DNA from: an uncultured Lysobacteraceae bacterium
Lineage (GTDB): Bacteria; Pseudomonadota; Gammaproteobacteria; Xanthomonadales; Xanthomonadaceae
Assembly: GCA_937897645.1 (NCBI GenBank)
Contig: CALCNV010000174.1
Location: forward strand, 1-10,361
DNA: 10,361 bases
Direction: 5' to 3'
Each line of letters begins with the position of its first letter. Position 1 is the first letter of the stretch. The notes under the pieces are model-generated. The model made no database searches, had not been told where the DNA came from, and worked only from the letters and a program-made list of their open reading frames with translations. This document shows positions 1 through 7,005 of the stretch, in pieces. A program made the translations under genes and the position numbers.

Positions 1-216
1 GCCTTCGAGGACGCGCGCATGAAGTTCGACGTGCGCTACTACCTGATCGCCATCCAGTTCATCGTCTTCGACCTTGAAATCATCTTCATCGTGCCCTGGA
101 CCCTGGTGTTCCCGGAGTTGGGCGCGCGCGGCCTGGTCACCATGGGCCTGTTCGTGGGCATGCTGTTCCTGGGTTTCATCTACGTCTGGAAGAAGGGAGC
201 CCTGGAATGGGAGTGA
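1..216 (+). CDS. nuoA: NADH-quinone oxidoreductase subunit A (NuoA), 5'-truncated by window edge
   Basis: This is the C-terminal 71 codons of NuoA, a small three-helix membrane subunit of complex I that sits beside NuoH, NuoJ and NuoK near the quinone site. The frame is open from base 1, so the gene begins upstream; the ATG at 19 is an internal Met, since the preceding codons (AFEDAR) are part of the conserved NuoA loop and are followed by MKFDVRYYL. The second helix carries the conserved acidic motif FDLE (D24 and E26 of the visible fragment), known in the family to lie in the E-channel region. A third hydrophobic helix follows, ending in the typical YVWKKGALEWE tail. The stop TGA (214-216) overlaps nuoB by 10 bases. 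Family assignment is secure; only the N-terminal helix is missing. Confidence 0.96.
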   Translation, partial: AFEDARMKFDVRYYLIAIQFIVFDLEIIFIVPWTLVFPELGARGLVTMGLFVGMLFLGFIYVWKKGALEWE

Positions 217-761
217 TCCAAACCATCGATCGTCTGATGACCAACCCGATCCCGGAAGGGCGGGTTGACGACATCCTGCGACCGGACGGCGACAACCCGC
301 TGCTGGAAAAGGGCTACGTGACCACCAGCGTCGACGCGCTGATGAACTGGGCGCGCACCGGCTCGATGTGGCCGATGACGTTCGGCTTGGCCTGCTGCGC
401 GGTGGAAATGATGCACGCCGGCGCCTCGCGCCTGGACCTGGACCGTTACGGCGTGGTGTTCCGCCCATCGCCGCGCCAGTCCGACGTGATGATCGTGGCC
501 GGCACCTTGGTCAACAAGATGGCCCCGGCGCTGCGCAAGGTCTATGACCAGATGCCTGAGCCCAAGTGGGTGATCTCGATGGGTAGCTGCGCCAATGGTG
601 GCGGCTACTACCACTATTCGTATTCGGTGGTGCGCGGCTGTGATCGCATCGTGCCGGTCGACGTGTACGTGCCCGGCTGCCCGCCGACGGCCGAAGCGCT
701 GGTCTACGGCATCCTGCAATTGCAAAAGAAAATCTGGCGTACCCAGACGATTGCCCGCTGA
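207..761 (+). CDS. nuoB: NADH-quinone oxidoreductase subunit B (NuoB, PSST homologue)
   Basis: NuoB is the peripheral-arm subunit that binds cluster N2, the last iron-sulfur centre, which reduces quinone at the NuoB/NuoD interface. The protein has 184 residues, normal for the family. The N2 ligands are all present: the tandem C63-C64 in GLACCAVEMMH, C128 in SMGSCANGGG and C158 in YVPGCPPTAEA. An additional C145 (VVRGCDRIVP) is not a cluster ligand in the family. The ATG at 207 lies inside the end of nuoA and is preceded by AAGGGAG (193-199) with a 7-base spacer, a good ribosome binding site, so the start is well supported and translation is probably coupled to nuoA. The stop at 759-761 is followed by a 38-base spacer before nuoC. 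Confidence 0.98.
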   Translation: MGVIQTIDRLMTNPIPEGRVDDILRPDGDNPLLEKGYVTTSVDALMNWARTGSMWPMTFGLACCAVEMMHAGASRLDLDRYGVVFRPSPRQSDVMIVAGTLVNKMAPALRKVYDQMPEPKWVISMGSCANGGGYYHYSYSVVRGCDRIVPVDVYVPGCPPTAEALVYGILQLQKKIWRTQTIAR

Positions 762-799
762 TTCCTTCCCAACCTTTTCCCAGAGCACGCCACGCCCCC
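762..799 (+). other. nuoB-nuoC spacer, pyrimidine-rich, no Shine-Dalgarno
   Basis: This is one of only two spacers in the window longer than a few bases. It is strongly C/T-rich with no GGAG-like element at a usable distance from the nuoC ATG at 800; the best purine stretch, AGAG at 782-785, is 14 bases away. No terminator-like stem or convincing promoter was seen in it. Confidence 0.6.
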
Positions 800-1528
800 A
801 TGGCCGAGCAAGCCGCAACCTACATCGAACAACTGCAGGCGCGTTTCCCGGACGCGATCCTCAGCATTGCCGAGGCCCGTGGTGAAGTCACCCTGGAACT
901 GCCTTCGGCAACCTGGCATGCCAGCTGCCTTTCGTTGCGTGACGACTTCGGCTTTGAACAGCTGGTCGACCTGTGTGGCGTCGATTACCTGGGCCACGGC
1001 AGTGACGAGTGGGAAACCGCCAACGTGTCCTCGGAAGGTTTCAGTCGCGGTGTCGAACTCGGCTTCGGCCCCGGGCGCTTCACCTGGGAAAACCGCCCGC
1101 GTGGCGAAGGCCCGGCGCATCGTTTCGCCACCGTCGCGCACCTGCGCTCCTACCGGCACAACCGCCTGTTGCGCGTGCGCTGCTACGCGCCGAACGACGA
1201 ACTGCCGATCGTGGCTTCGGTCACCGACATCTGGCCGGGCGCGAACTGGTTCGAGCGCGAGGCGTTCGACCTGTTCGGCATCCTCTATGAAGGTCATCCG
1301 GATTTGCGCCGCATCCTCACCGACTACGGTTTCGTCGGCCATCCGTTCCGCAAGGATTTCCCGCTGATCGGCAACGTGGAAGTGCGTTACGACGAAGAGA
1401 AGAAGCGCGTGGTCTATGAGCCGGTCACCTCGGTCGAACCGCGCGTGGGCGTGCCGCGCGTGATCCGTGACGACGCGCGTTACCAGACCGCCGCTGGCGA
1501 AGCCGCTTCGAGGGAGCCAGCCAAGTGA
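800..1528 (+). CDS. nuoC: NADH-quinone oxidoreductase subunit C (NuoC, 30 kDa homologue)
   Basis: NuoC is a cluster-free structural subunit of the connecting module and packs against NuoD and NuoB. The 242-residue protein carries the 30 kDa-family signature at about 152-172 (EREAFDLFGI followed by EGHPDLRRIL) and the adjoining YGFVGHPFRKDFP (176-188). Between CGVDYLG (59-65) and RFATVAHL (108-115) there is a Gly/Arg/Glu-rich segment of about 40 residues that compact members lack. It is a stand-alone gene, not fused to nuoD as in E. coli. The start is the first ATG of the open frame; no upstream in-frame ATG, GTG or TTG was found in the spacer, and no ribosome binding site is visible. The stop TGA overlaps the nuoD GTG start (1525-1528). 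Function is certain; start is likely. Confidence 0.96.
   Translation: MAEQAATYIEQLQARFPDAILSIAEARGEVTLELPSATWHASCLSLRDDFGFEQLVDLCGVDYLGHGSDEWETANVSSEGFSRGVELGFGPGRFTWENRPRGEGPAHRFATVAHLRSYRHNRLLRVRCYAPNDELPIVASVTDIWPGANWFEREAFDLFGILYEGHPDLRRILTDYGFVGHPFRKDFPLIGNVEVRYDEEKKRVVYEPVTSVEPRVGVPRVIRDDARYQTAAGEAASREPAK
1510..1516 (+). promoter_or_regulatory. Ribosome binding site of nuoD, supports a GTG start
   Basis: GAGGGAG lies 8 bases upstream of the GTG at 1525. This strong Shine-Dalgarno element is what makes the GTG the likely nuoD start; the next in-frame ATG is 25 codons on, inside the conserved NYTMNFGPQHPAAHG region, which would remove conserved N-terminal sequence. Confidence 0.75.
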
Positions 1529-2829
1529 CCATCGAGCAATCCAGCGTGGCCTTTGCCAGCAACCCTGCGGAAAGCCGTCAGGAAATCCGCAACTACACGA
1601 TGAATTTCGGCCCGCAGCATCCGGCCGCGCACGGCGTGCTGCGCCTGATCCTGGAAATGGACGGCGAAACCATCGTGCGTGCCGACCCGCATATCGGCCT
1701 GCTGCACCGTGGCACCGAGAAGCTGGCCGAGAGCAAGCCGTTCAACCAGTCGATCGGCTACATGGATCGCCTGGATTACGTGTCGATGATGTGCAACGAA
1801 CACGCCTACGTGATGGCCATCGAATCGCTGATGGGCATCCGCGCGCCGGAACGCGCGCAGTACATCCGCACCCTGTTCGACGAGATCACCCGCATCCTGA
1901 ATCACCTGATGTGGGTCGGATCCAACGGCCTCGACCTCGGCGCGATGGCGGTAATGCTGTACGCCTTCCGCGAACGCGAAGAGTTGATGGACTGCTACGA
2001 AGCCGTCAGCGGCGCGCGCATGCACGCCACCTACTACCGTCCGGGTGGCGTCTATCGCGACCTTCCGGAGCACATGCCGAAGTACAAGGAATCGCCGTGG
2101 CGCAAGGGCAAGGCGCTGAAGCAGTTCAATGCCGCGCGTGAAGGCTCGCTGCTCGACTTCCTGGAAGACTTCACCAACGAATTCCCGAAACGCGTCGACG
2201 AGTACGAAACCCTGCTCACCGACAACCGCATCTGGAAGCAGCGCACCGTCGGCATCGGCGTCATTACGCCGGAAGACGCGCGCGCCTGGGGCATGACCGG
2301 CGCCATGCTGCGCGGTTCAGGCATTGCCTGGGACCTGCGCAAGAAGCAGCCGTATGCGAAGTACGACAGCGTGGAGTTCGAGATCCCGGTAGGTACCAAC
2401 GGCGACTGCTATGACCGTTACCTGGTGCGCATGGCCGAGATGCGCCAGTCCAACCGCATCATCGCCCAGTGCGTGAAGTGGCTGAAGGCGAATCCCGGCC
2501 CGGTGATGGTGCAGAACTTCAAGGTCGCGCCGCCGTCCCGCGAAGAAATGAAGGACGACATGGAAGCGTTGATCCATCACTTCAAGCTGTTCAGCGAAGG
2601 CTATTGCGTGCCTGCCGGCGAAACCTACGCCGCGGTCGAAGCGCCCAAGGGCGAGTTCGGCTGCTACCTGGTCTCCGACGGCGCCAACAAGCCGTTCCGC
2701 GTGCACCTGCGCGCGCCGGGCTTCGCCCATCTTTCGTCGATGGACCACGTCGTGGCCGGGCACATGCTGCCTGACGTCGTGGCCATGATTGGTACTTATG
2801 ATCTTGTCTTTGGTGAGGTGGACCGATGA
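1525..2829 (+). CDS. nuoD: NADH-quinone oxidoreductase subunit D (NuoD, 49 kDa homologue)
   Basis: NuoD shares ancestry with the large subunit of NiFe hydrogenases and forms most of the quinone-reduction pocket with NuoB. The 434-residue product begins with a short variable tail and then NFGPQHPAAHGVLR (28-40), whose second His (H36) matches the quinone-site His of the mitochondrial 49 kDa subunit. Y85 in DRLDYVSMM matches its quinone-site Tyr. Hydrogenase-type metal-binding cysteines are absent, as in all complex I members. An insert of about 30 residues, roughly 181-212 (PEHMPKYKES through SLLDF), is typical of beta- and gammaproteobacterial forms. The C-terminus PFRVHLRAPGFAHL...VFGEVDR is complete. 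It starts with GTG, overlapping the nuoC stop by 4 bases. Its own last codons contain GGTGAGGTG (2812-2820), a Shine-Dalgarno-like sequence next to ATGATG at 2826. Confidence 0.97.
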   Translation: MTIEQSSVAFASNPAESRQEIRNYTMNFGPQHPAAHGVLRLILEMDGETIVRADPHIGLLHRGTEKLAESKPFNQSIGYMDRLDYVSMMCNEHAYVMAIESLMGIRAPERAQYIRTLFDEITRILNHLMWVGSNGLDLGAMAVMLYAFREREELMDCYEAVSGARMHATYYRPGGVYRDLPEHMPKYKESPWRKGKALKQFNAAREGSLLDFLEDFTNEFPKRVDEYETLLTDNRIWKQRTVGIGVITPEDARAWGMTGAMLRGSGIAWDLRKKQPYAKYDSVEFEIPVGTNGDCYDRYLVRMAEMRQSNRIIAQCVKWLKANPGPVMVQNFKVAPPSREEMKDDMEALIHHFKLFSEGYCVPAGETYAAVEAPKGEFGCYLVSDGANKPFRVHLRAPGFAHLSSMDHVVAGHMLPDVVAMIGTYDLVFGEVDR

Positions 2830-2885
2830 TGGTTCGTCAGGCTCACCATGCACGGATTGAATTTTCCATGGAGCTTCGCTCATGA
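2826..2885 (+). other. Possible 19-codon bridging ORF between nuoD and nuoE
   Basis: The frame opened by ATG at 2826 runs 19 codons (MMVRQAHHARIEFSMELRS) to a TGA at 2883-2885. It overlaps the nuoD stop as ATGA (2826-2829) and the nuoE start as ATGA (2882-2885), so it couples perfectly at both ends. GAGG (2815-2818), within GAGGTG, stands 7 bases ahead of its start. Against a conserved peptide, its third codon positions are much poorer in G/C than neighbouring genes. I do not recognise the peptide; if translated, it may act only as a ribosome relay to nuoE. Expression is inferred, not shown. Confidence 0.3.
2841..2874 (+). promoter_or_regulatory. Candidate hairpin covering the nuoE ribosome binding site
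   Basis: CCATG (2846-2850) can pair with CATGG (2867-2871) across a 16-base loop, and GCT (2841-2843) can extend the stem with AGC (2872-2874), leaving a two-base bulge on the 5' side. The 3' arm contains GGAG (2870-2873), the nuoE Shine-Dalgarno, which is 8 bases from the ATG at 2882. Ribosomes reading the 19-codon frame across this stretch would open the stem. The stem is short (5 plus 3 pairs), so it may be chance. Confidence 0.3.
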
Positions 2886-3409
2886 GGGCGACCGGTAATT
2901 TCGAAGCGGCACGCCATGTCGATCCCATGCTGGTGTTGAGCGACAAGACGCGCGCGCACATCGAGCATTGGCTGACCAAGTTCCCGCCGGACCGCAAGCG
3001 CTCCGCGGTGCTGCAGGGTCTGTTCGCCGCGCAGGAACAAAACGGTGGCTGGCTCAGCGACGAATTGATCGCGGGCGTGGCCAAGTACCTGGACCTGCCG
3101 CCGGTGTGGGCCTACGAAGTCGCCAGTTTCTACTCGATGTTCGAGACCAAGCCGGTCGGCCGCAACAACGTCGCCTTCTGCACCAACATCAGCTGCTGGC
3201 TCAACGGCGCCGAAGACCTGGTCGCGCATGCGGAAAGGAAGCTGGGTTGCAAGCTGGGCGAGTCCACCGCCGATGGACGCGTGTACATGAAGCGCGAAGA
3301 AGAATGCGTCGCCGCCTGCTGCGGTGCGCCCGTGGTCGTGATCAATGGCCACTACCACGAGAAGCTGACGCCCGCGAAGGTCGATGCACTGCTGGACGGG
3401 TTGGAATAA
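2882..3409 (+). CDS. nuoE: NADH-quinone oxidoreductase subunit E (NuoE, 24 kDa homologue)
   Basis: NuoE is a thioredoxin-fold [2Fe-2S] protein that holds cluster N1a beside the FMN of NuoF in the NADH-dehydrogenase module. The 175-residue product has a helical N-terminal half (about 20-90, including KRSAVLQGLFAAQEQNGGWLS) and then the cluster ligands C100 and C105 (AFCTNISCW), C142 and C146 (EECVAACCGAP). C147 is an extra cysteine directly after a ligand. The ATG at 2882 is supported by GGAG at 2870-2873 with an 8-base spacer. Unlike its neighbours, nuoE does not touch the preceding nuo gene: 52 bases separate it from nuoD, occupied by the possible bridging ORF and hairpin. It ends in TAA, three bases before nuoF. 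Length and motifs are normal for the family. Confidence 0.97.
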   Translation: MRATGNFEAARHVDPMLVLSDKTRAHIEHWLTKFPPDRKRSAVLQGLFAAQEQNGGWLSDELIAGVAKYLDLPPVWAYEVASFYSMFETKPVGRNNVAFCTNISCWLNGAEDLVAHAERKLGCKLGESTADGRVYMKREEECVAACCGAPVVVINGHYHEKLTPAKVDALLDGLE

Positions 3410-3412
3410 GCG

Positions 3413-4771
3413 ATGGCACATCATCCCCATACCTCCGAGGGCTACGGCCCGGTCGGCCCGGCACCGAAAGAGCACCAGGTGGTCTACACCACGCTGCACT
3501 TCGACAAGCCTTGGTCGTACGAGAATTACCTGAAGACCGGCGGCTACAGCGCGCTGCGCAAGATCATCGAAGAGAAGATCCCGCCGGCTGACGTGGTGGA
3601 GATGGTCAAGCAGTCCGGCTTGCGTGGTCGTGGTGGCGCAGGCTTTCCTACTGGCCTGAAGTGGAGCTTCATGCCCAAGGGCGACATGCAGAAGTACATC
3701 CTCTGCAACTCGGACGAATCCGAGCCGGGCACCGCCAAGGACCGCGACATCCTGCGCTACAACCCGCATGCGGTGATCGAGGGCATGGCCATCGCGTGCT
3801 ATGCGACCGGCTCCACCGCTGCCTACAACTACCTGCGTGGCGAATTCCACCACGAGCCTTTCGAGCATCTTGAAGAAGCCACGGCCGAGGCTTACCAGCA
3901 CGGCTGGCTGGGCAAGAACGTGCTGGGTTCCGGCATCGACATCGATATCCATAACGCACTCGGTGCCGGCGCCTATATCTGTGGCGAAGAAACCGCGTTG
4001 ATGGAATCGCTGGAAGGAAAAAAAGGACAGCCGCGCTTCAAGCCGCCGTTCCCAGCTAATTTCGGCCTGTACGGCAAGCCGACCACGATCAACAACACCG
4101 AAACCTACGCGTCCGTGCCAGCGATCATCCGCAACGGCGGTGAGTGGTTCCTCAACCTGGGCAAGCCCAACAACGGCGGGCCGAAGATTTTCTCGGTGTC
4201 CGGCCATGTCGCGCGCCCGGGCAATTACGAGATCCGCCTGGGCACCTCGTTCGCCGACCTGCTGGAAATGGCCGGCGGCATGCGTGAGGGTCGCACGCTG
4301 AAAGCGGTGATTCCCGGTGGTTCCTCGATGCCGGTATTGCCGGGCGAGACCATGATGGGTTTGACCATGGACTACGACAGCATCCAGAAGGCCGGTTCCG
4401 GCCTGGGCTCGGGTGCGGTGATCGTGATGGACGACACCACTTGCATGGTGCGTGCCTGCCAGCGCATCGCGCGTTTCTATTACGCCGAATCCTGTGGCCA
4501 GTGCACGCCGTGCCGTGAAGGCACCGGCTGGATGTACCGCATGATCACCCGCGTCGTCGAAGGCAAGGCCACGCTGGAAGACCTCAACACCTTGAAGGCC
4601 TCCGCGGGCCAGATCGAGGGCCACACCATCTGCGCGTTCGGCGAGGCCGCGGCGTGGCCGGTGCAGGGCATGCTGCGTCATTACTGGCACGAGTTCGAGT
4701 ACTTCATCCTCAACGGGCGCTCGATTGTCGATGACAAGTCGGGCCGCGTTGCCGTGGAGCAGGCCGCATGA
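3413..4771 (+). CDS. nuoF: NADH-quinone oxidoreductase subunit F (NuoF, 51 kDa, NADH- and FMN-binding)
   Basis: NuoF is the entry point for electrons: it binds NADH, carries FMN and passes electrons to the [4Fe-4S] cluster N3. Of the 452 residues, SGLRGRGGAGFPTGLKW (68-84) forms the glycine-rich nucleotide site, and GAGAYICGEETALMESLEG (184-202) is the second conserved FMN/NADH signature. A ubiquitin-like SLBB region spans about 255-340 (PKIFSVSGHVARPG). The N3 ligands are C361, C364 and C367 in ESCGQCTPCREG, plus C407 in HTICAFGEAA. The ATG at 3413 begins three bases after the nuoE TAA, with GGAA at 3403-3406 as a modest ribosome binding site. The N-terminus has a His/Pro-rich stretch before the conserved core. 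The KK codons at 4019-4024 form part of an A7 run. The stop overlaps nuoG by 4 bases (ATGA, 4768-4771). Confidence 0.98.
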   Translation: MAHHPHTSEGYGPVGPAPKEHQVVYTTLHFDKPWSYENYLKTGGYSALRKIIEEKIPPADVVEMVKQSGLRGRGGAGFPTGLKWSFMPKGDMQKYILCNSDESEPGTAKDRDILRYNPHAVIEGMAIACYATGSTAAYNYLRGEFHHEPFEHLEEATAEAYQHGWLGKNVLGSGIDIDIHNALGAGAYICGEETALMESLEGKKGQPRFKPPFPANFGLYGKPTTINNTETYASVPAIIRNGGEWFLNLGKPNNGGPKIFSVSGHVARPGNYEIRLGTSFADLLEMAGGMREGRTLKAVIPGGSSMPVLPGETMMGLTMDYDSIQKAGSGLGSGAVIVMDDTTCMVRACQRIARFYYAESCGQCTPCREGTGWMYRMITRVVEGKATLEDLNTLKASAGQIEGHTICAFGEAAAWPVQGMLRHYWHEFEYFILNGRSIVDDKSGRVAVEQAA

Positions 4772-7005
4772 GCGCCCAACCCGTGAATCCGAACCTCGCC
4801 CCCGACCACGTGACCGTCTTCATCGACGGCGTGGAACTGGCGGCACCCAAGGGTTCGATGATCATCCAGGCCGCCGACAAGGCCGGCATCCCGATCCCGC
4901 GTTTCTGCTATCACGACAAGCTGGCCATCGCCGCCAACTGCCGCATGTGCCTGGTGGAAGTGGAGAAGATGCCCAAGCCCGCGCCGGCCTGCGCCACGCC
5001 GGTGATGGACGGGATGAAGATCGCCACGCGCAGCGACAAGGCACTCAAGTCGCAGCGCAATGTGATGGAATTCCTGCTCATCAACCATCCGCTGGATTGC
5101 CCGATCTGCGACCAGGGCGGTGAATGCGAACTGCAGGACCTGTCGTTGGGCTACGGGCGTTCGGTGAGTCGTTTCCAGGAACGCAAGCGCGTGGTGCCCG
5201 ACGAGGACATCGGCCCGCTGGTCGCCACCGAGATGACCCGCTGCATCCAGTGCACGCGCTGCGTACGCTTCACTGCGGACATCGCCGGCACCTACGAGCT
5301 GGGCGGCATGTACCGTGGCGAGAACCTGCAGATCGGTACCTACGACGGCAAGCCGCTGACCACCGAGCTTTCCGGCAACGTAGTTGACGTGTGCCCGGTC
5401 GGCGCGTTGACCAACAAGGTGTTCCAGTTCCGCGCGCGTCCGTGGGAGCTCACTGCGCGCGAATCGATCGGTTACCACGACGCGATGGGTTCCAACCTGT
5501 TCCTGCACGTGCGCCGCGGCGAAGTGCTGCGCAGCGTGCCGCGCGACAACGAAGCCGTGAACGAATGCTGGCTGTCGGACCGCGACCGTTATTCGCACCA
5601 GGGCCTGTACGCCGAAGATCGCGCGGTGAAGCCGCTGCAACTCGTTGATGGCGAGTGGCGTGAAGTGTCGTGGGCCGAAGGCCTTGCCGCCGCGGCCGAG
5701 ATCCTGCGTGCGCACGAAGGCGACGATCTGGGGGTGCTGGCACACCCGGCGACTCCGAATGACGAAGGCAGCCTGCTCGCACGCCTCGCTGAAGGCTTGG
5801 GTAGCGGTAATCTCGATCACCGCATTTTCAACCGCGATTTCTCCGATGCCGCCGTCGCGGAACCGTTCGCCATGCCGCTGGCCGATATCGAACAGGCCGA
5901 CGCAATCGTCCTGTTCGGCACCAACGTCCGCCACGAACTGCCGTTGCTGCACCAGCGCATCCGCAAGGCGAATACGCACCGCAATGCCAAGGTGTACGCA
6001 GTCAATCCGGTCGACTTCGATTTCGCTTTCTCGCTGGCAGGCAAGCAGATCGTCGCACCGTCCAAGCTCGCGAATGCTTTGGAAGATGCGACCCTGCTCG
6101 ACGCCGTGAAGGGCGCGACGCGCCCGGTCTTGATCGTCGGTGCACTCGCTGAAAATCACCCGCAGGCCGCTTCCTTGCGCGCCGCTGCACGTAAATTTGC
6201 AGTCGCCACCGGCGCCGCACTGTGCCGCATTCCGCAAGGCGCCAACGCAGTCGGTCTTGCACGCCATGGCGTGTTGCCGGCCAAACGCGACGTCGCTGGC
6301 ATGTTCGCCGAACCGCGTCCGGCCTATGTCATCTACGGCATCGAACCAGGCCTGGATTTCGCCGATGGCGCCGTGGCGCAGAAGGCATTGAAGGCTGCCA
6401 AGGTCGTGGCCTTCAGCCACTTCGCGTGCAAGTCCACTCGCAACGTGGCCGACGTGATCCTGCCGATTGGCGCGTTGCCTGAAATCGAGGCGACGCTGAC
6501 CAACCTGGACGGTATCGACCAGCACACGCAAGCCGGCGGCAAGCTCCCGGGCGAAGCACGCGAAGGCTGGAAAGTCCTGCGCGCGCTCGGCGGCGAACTG
6601 CAGTTGCCTGCATTCGAGTTCACCGACCTCGCCGGCGCACGTGCGGCGGGTTCGGCTAACACGCCGAGCAGCATCGCGCGTTCCGTAGCCCCAGTCGCTG
6701 CAAACGAAGGCCTTGAGGTTGCTGCGACCGCTGCGATCTACCGCACGGATGGCGTGGTGCGTCGTGCAGAAGCCTTGCAGTCGCATCCGCTCAACACGGC
6801 CCCTTGCATCACGCTGAATCCTGTTGACGCCGAGGCGGCCGGGTTGTCGGACGGTGCGGTGGCGAAGGTCGGCTCACCTGATGGCACGGCTACCTTGCCG
6901 GTTGTCATCGACAAGGGCGTTGCACCAGGAACCGTCTGGATCGAAAGCGGCCACGGCGCGACTGCGCCCTTGGGTGCAGGTCGGGTCACGGTGGTGCGCG
7001 CATGA
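4768..7005 (+). CDS. nuoG: NADH-quinone oxidoreductase subunit G (NuoG, 75 kDa homologue)
   Basis: NuoG wires NuoF to NuoI. The N-terminal 220 of its 745 residues hold the clusters: [2Fe-2S] N1b by C47, C58, C61 and C75; N5 by H107, C111, C114 and C120 (HPLDCPICDQGGEC); N4 by C159, C162, C165 and C209. The remaining 500 or so residues are a molybdopterin-oxidoreductase-like domain that in this family binds no molybdenum. The extra off-path N7 cluster of E. coli and Thermus is absent: where three N7 cysteines would lie the sequence reads RPWELTARES (224-233), and only C267 of the usual four remains. Length is closer to the mitochondrial and Paracoccus type than to the roughly 900-residue E. 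coli protein. The start is coupled to the nuoF stop, with GGAG at 4756-4759. Codon use is visibly less G/C-ending in the 3' half. Confidence 0.97.
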   Translation: MSAQPVNPNLAPDHVTVFIDGVELAAPKGSMIIQAADKAGIPIPRFCYHDKLAIAANCRMCLVEVEKMPKPAPACATPVMDGMKIATRSDKALKSQRNVMEFLLINHPLDCPICDQGGECELQDLSLGYGRSVSRFQERKRVVPDEDIGPLVATEMTRCIQCTRCVRFTADIAGTYELGGMYRGENLQIGTYDGKPLTTELSGNVVDVCPVGALTNKVFQFRARPWELTARESIGYHDAMGSNLFLHVRRGEVLRSVPRDNEAVNECWLSDRDRYSHQGLYAEDRAVKPLQLVDGEWREVSWAEGLAAAAEILRAHEGDDLGVLAHPATPNDEGSLLARLAEGLGSGNLDHRIFNRDFSDAAVAEPFAMPLADIEQADAIVLFGTNVRHELPLLHQRIRKANTHRNAKVYAVNPVDFDFAFSLAGKQIVAPSKLANALEDATLLDAVKGATRPVLIVGALAENHPQAASLRAAARKFAVATGAALCRIPQGANAVGLARHGVLPAKRDVAGMFAEPRPAYVIYGIEPGLDFADGAVAQKALKAAKVVAFSHFACKSTRNVADVILPIGALPEIEATLTNLDGIDQHTQAGGKLPGEAREGWKVLRALGGELQLPAFEFTDLAGARAAGSANTPSSIARSVAPVAANEGLEVAATAAIYRTDGVVRRAEALQSHPLNTAPCITLNPVDAEAAGLSDGAVAKVGSPDGTATLPVVIDKGVAPGTVWIESGHGATAPLGAGRVTVVRA

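Noticed and set aside
2771..2802. Possible internal promoter ahead of nuoE (TATGAT at 2797-2802)
   Set aside because: The -10-like hexamer is good, but the best -35-like sequence (CTGACG, 2771-2776) matches poorly and is 20 bases away, and there is no extended -10 TG. Coding sequence for the nuoD C-terminus explains these bases.
2843..4690. 615-codon open frame on the - strand opposite nuoE and nuoF
   Set aside because: It is fully antisense to two well-supported conserved genes. High G/C at third positions removes stop codons from this antisense frame, and the translation shows no recognisable domain and an excess of His, Arg and Ala typical of shadow frames.
4681..6786. 701-codon open frame on the - strand opposite nuoG
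   Set aside because: Same cause: it is antisense to the conserved nuoG, has shadow-like composition, and has no domain or ribosome site that would support expression.
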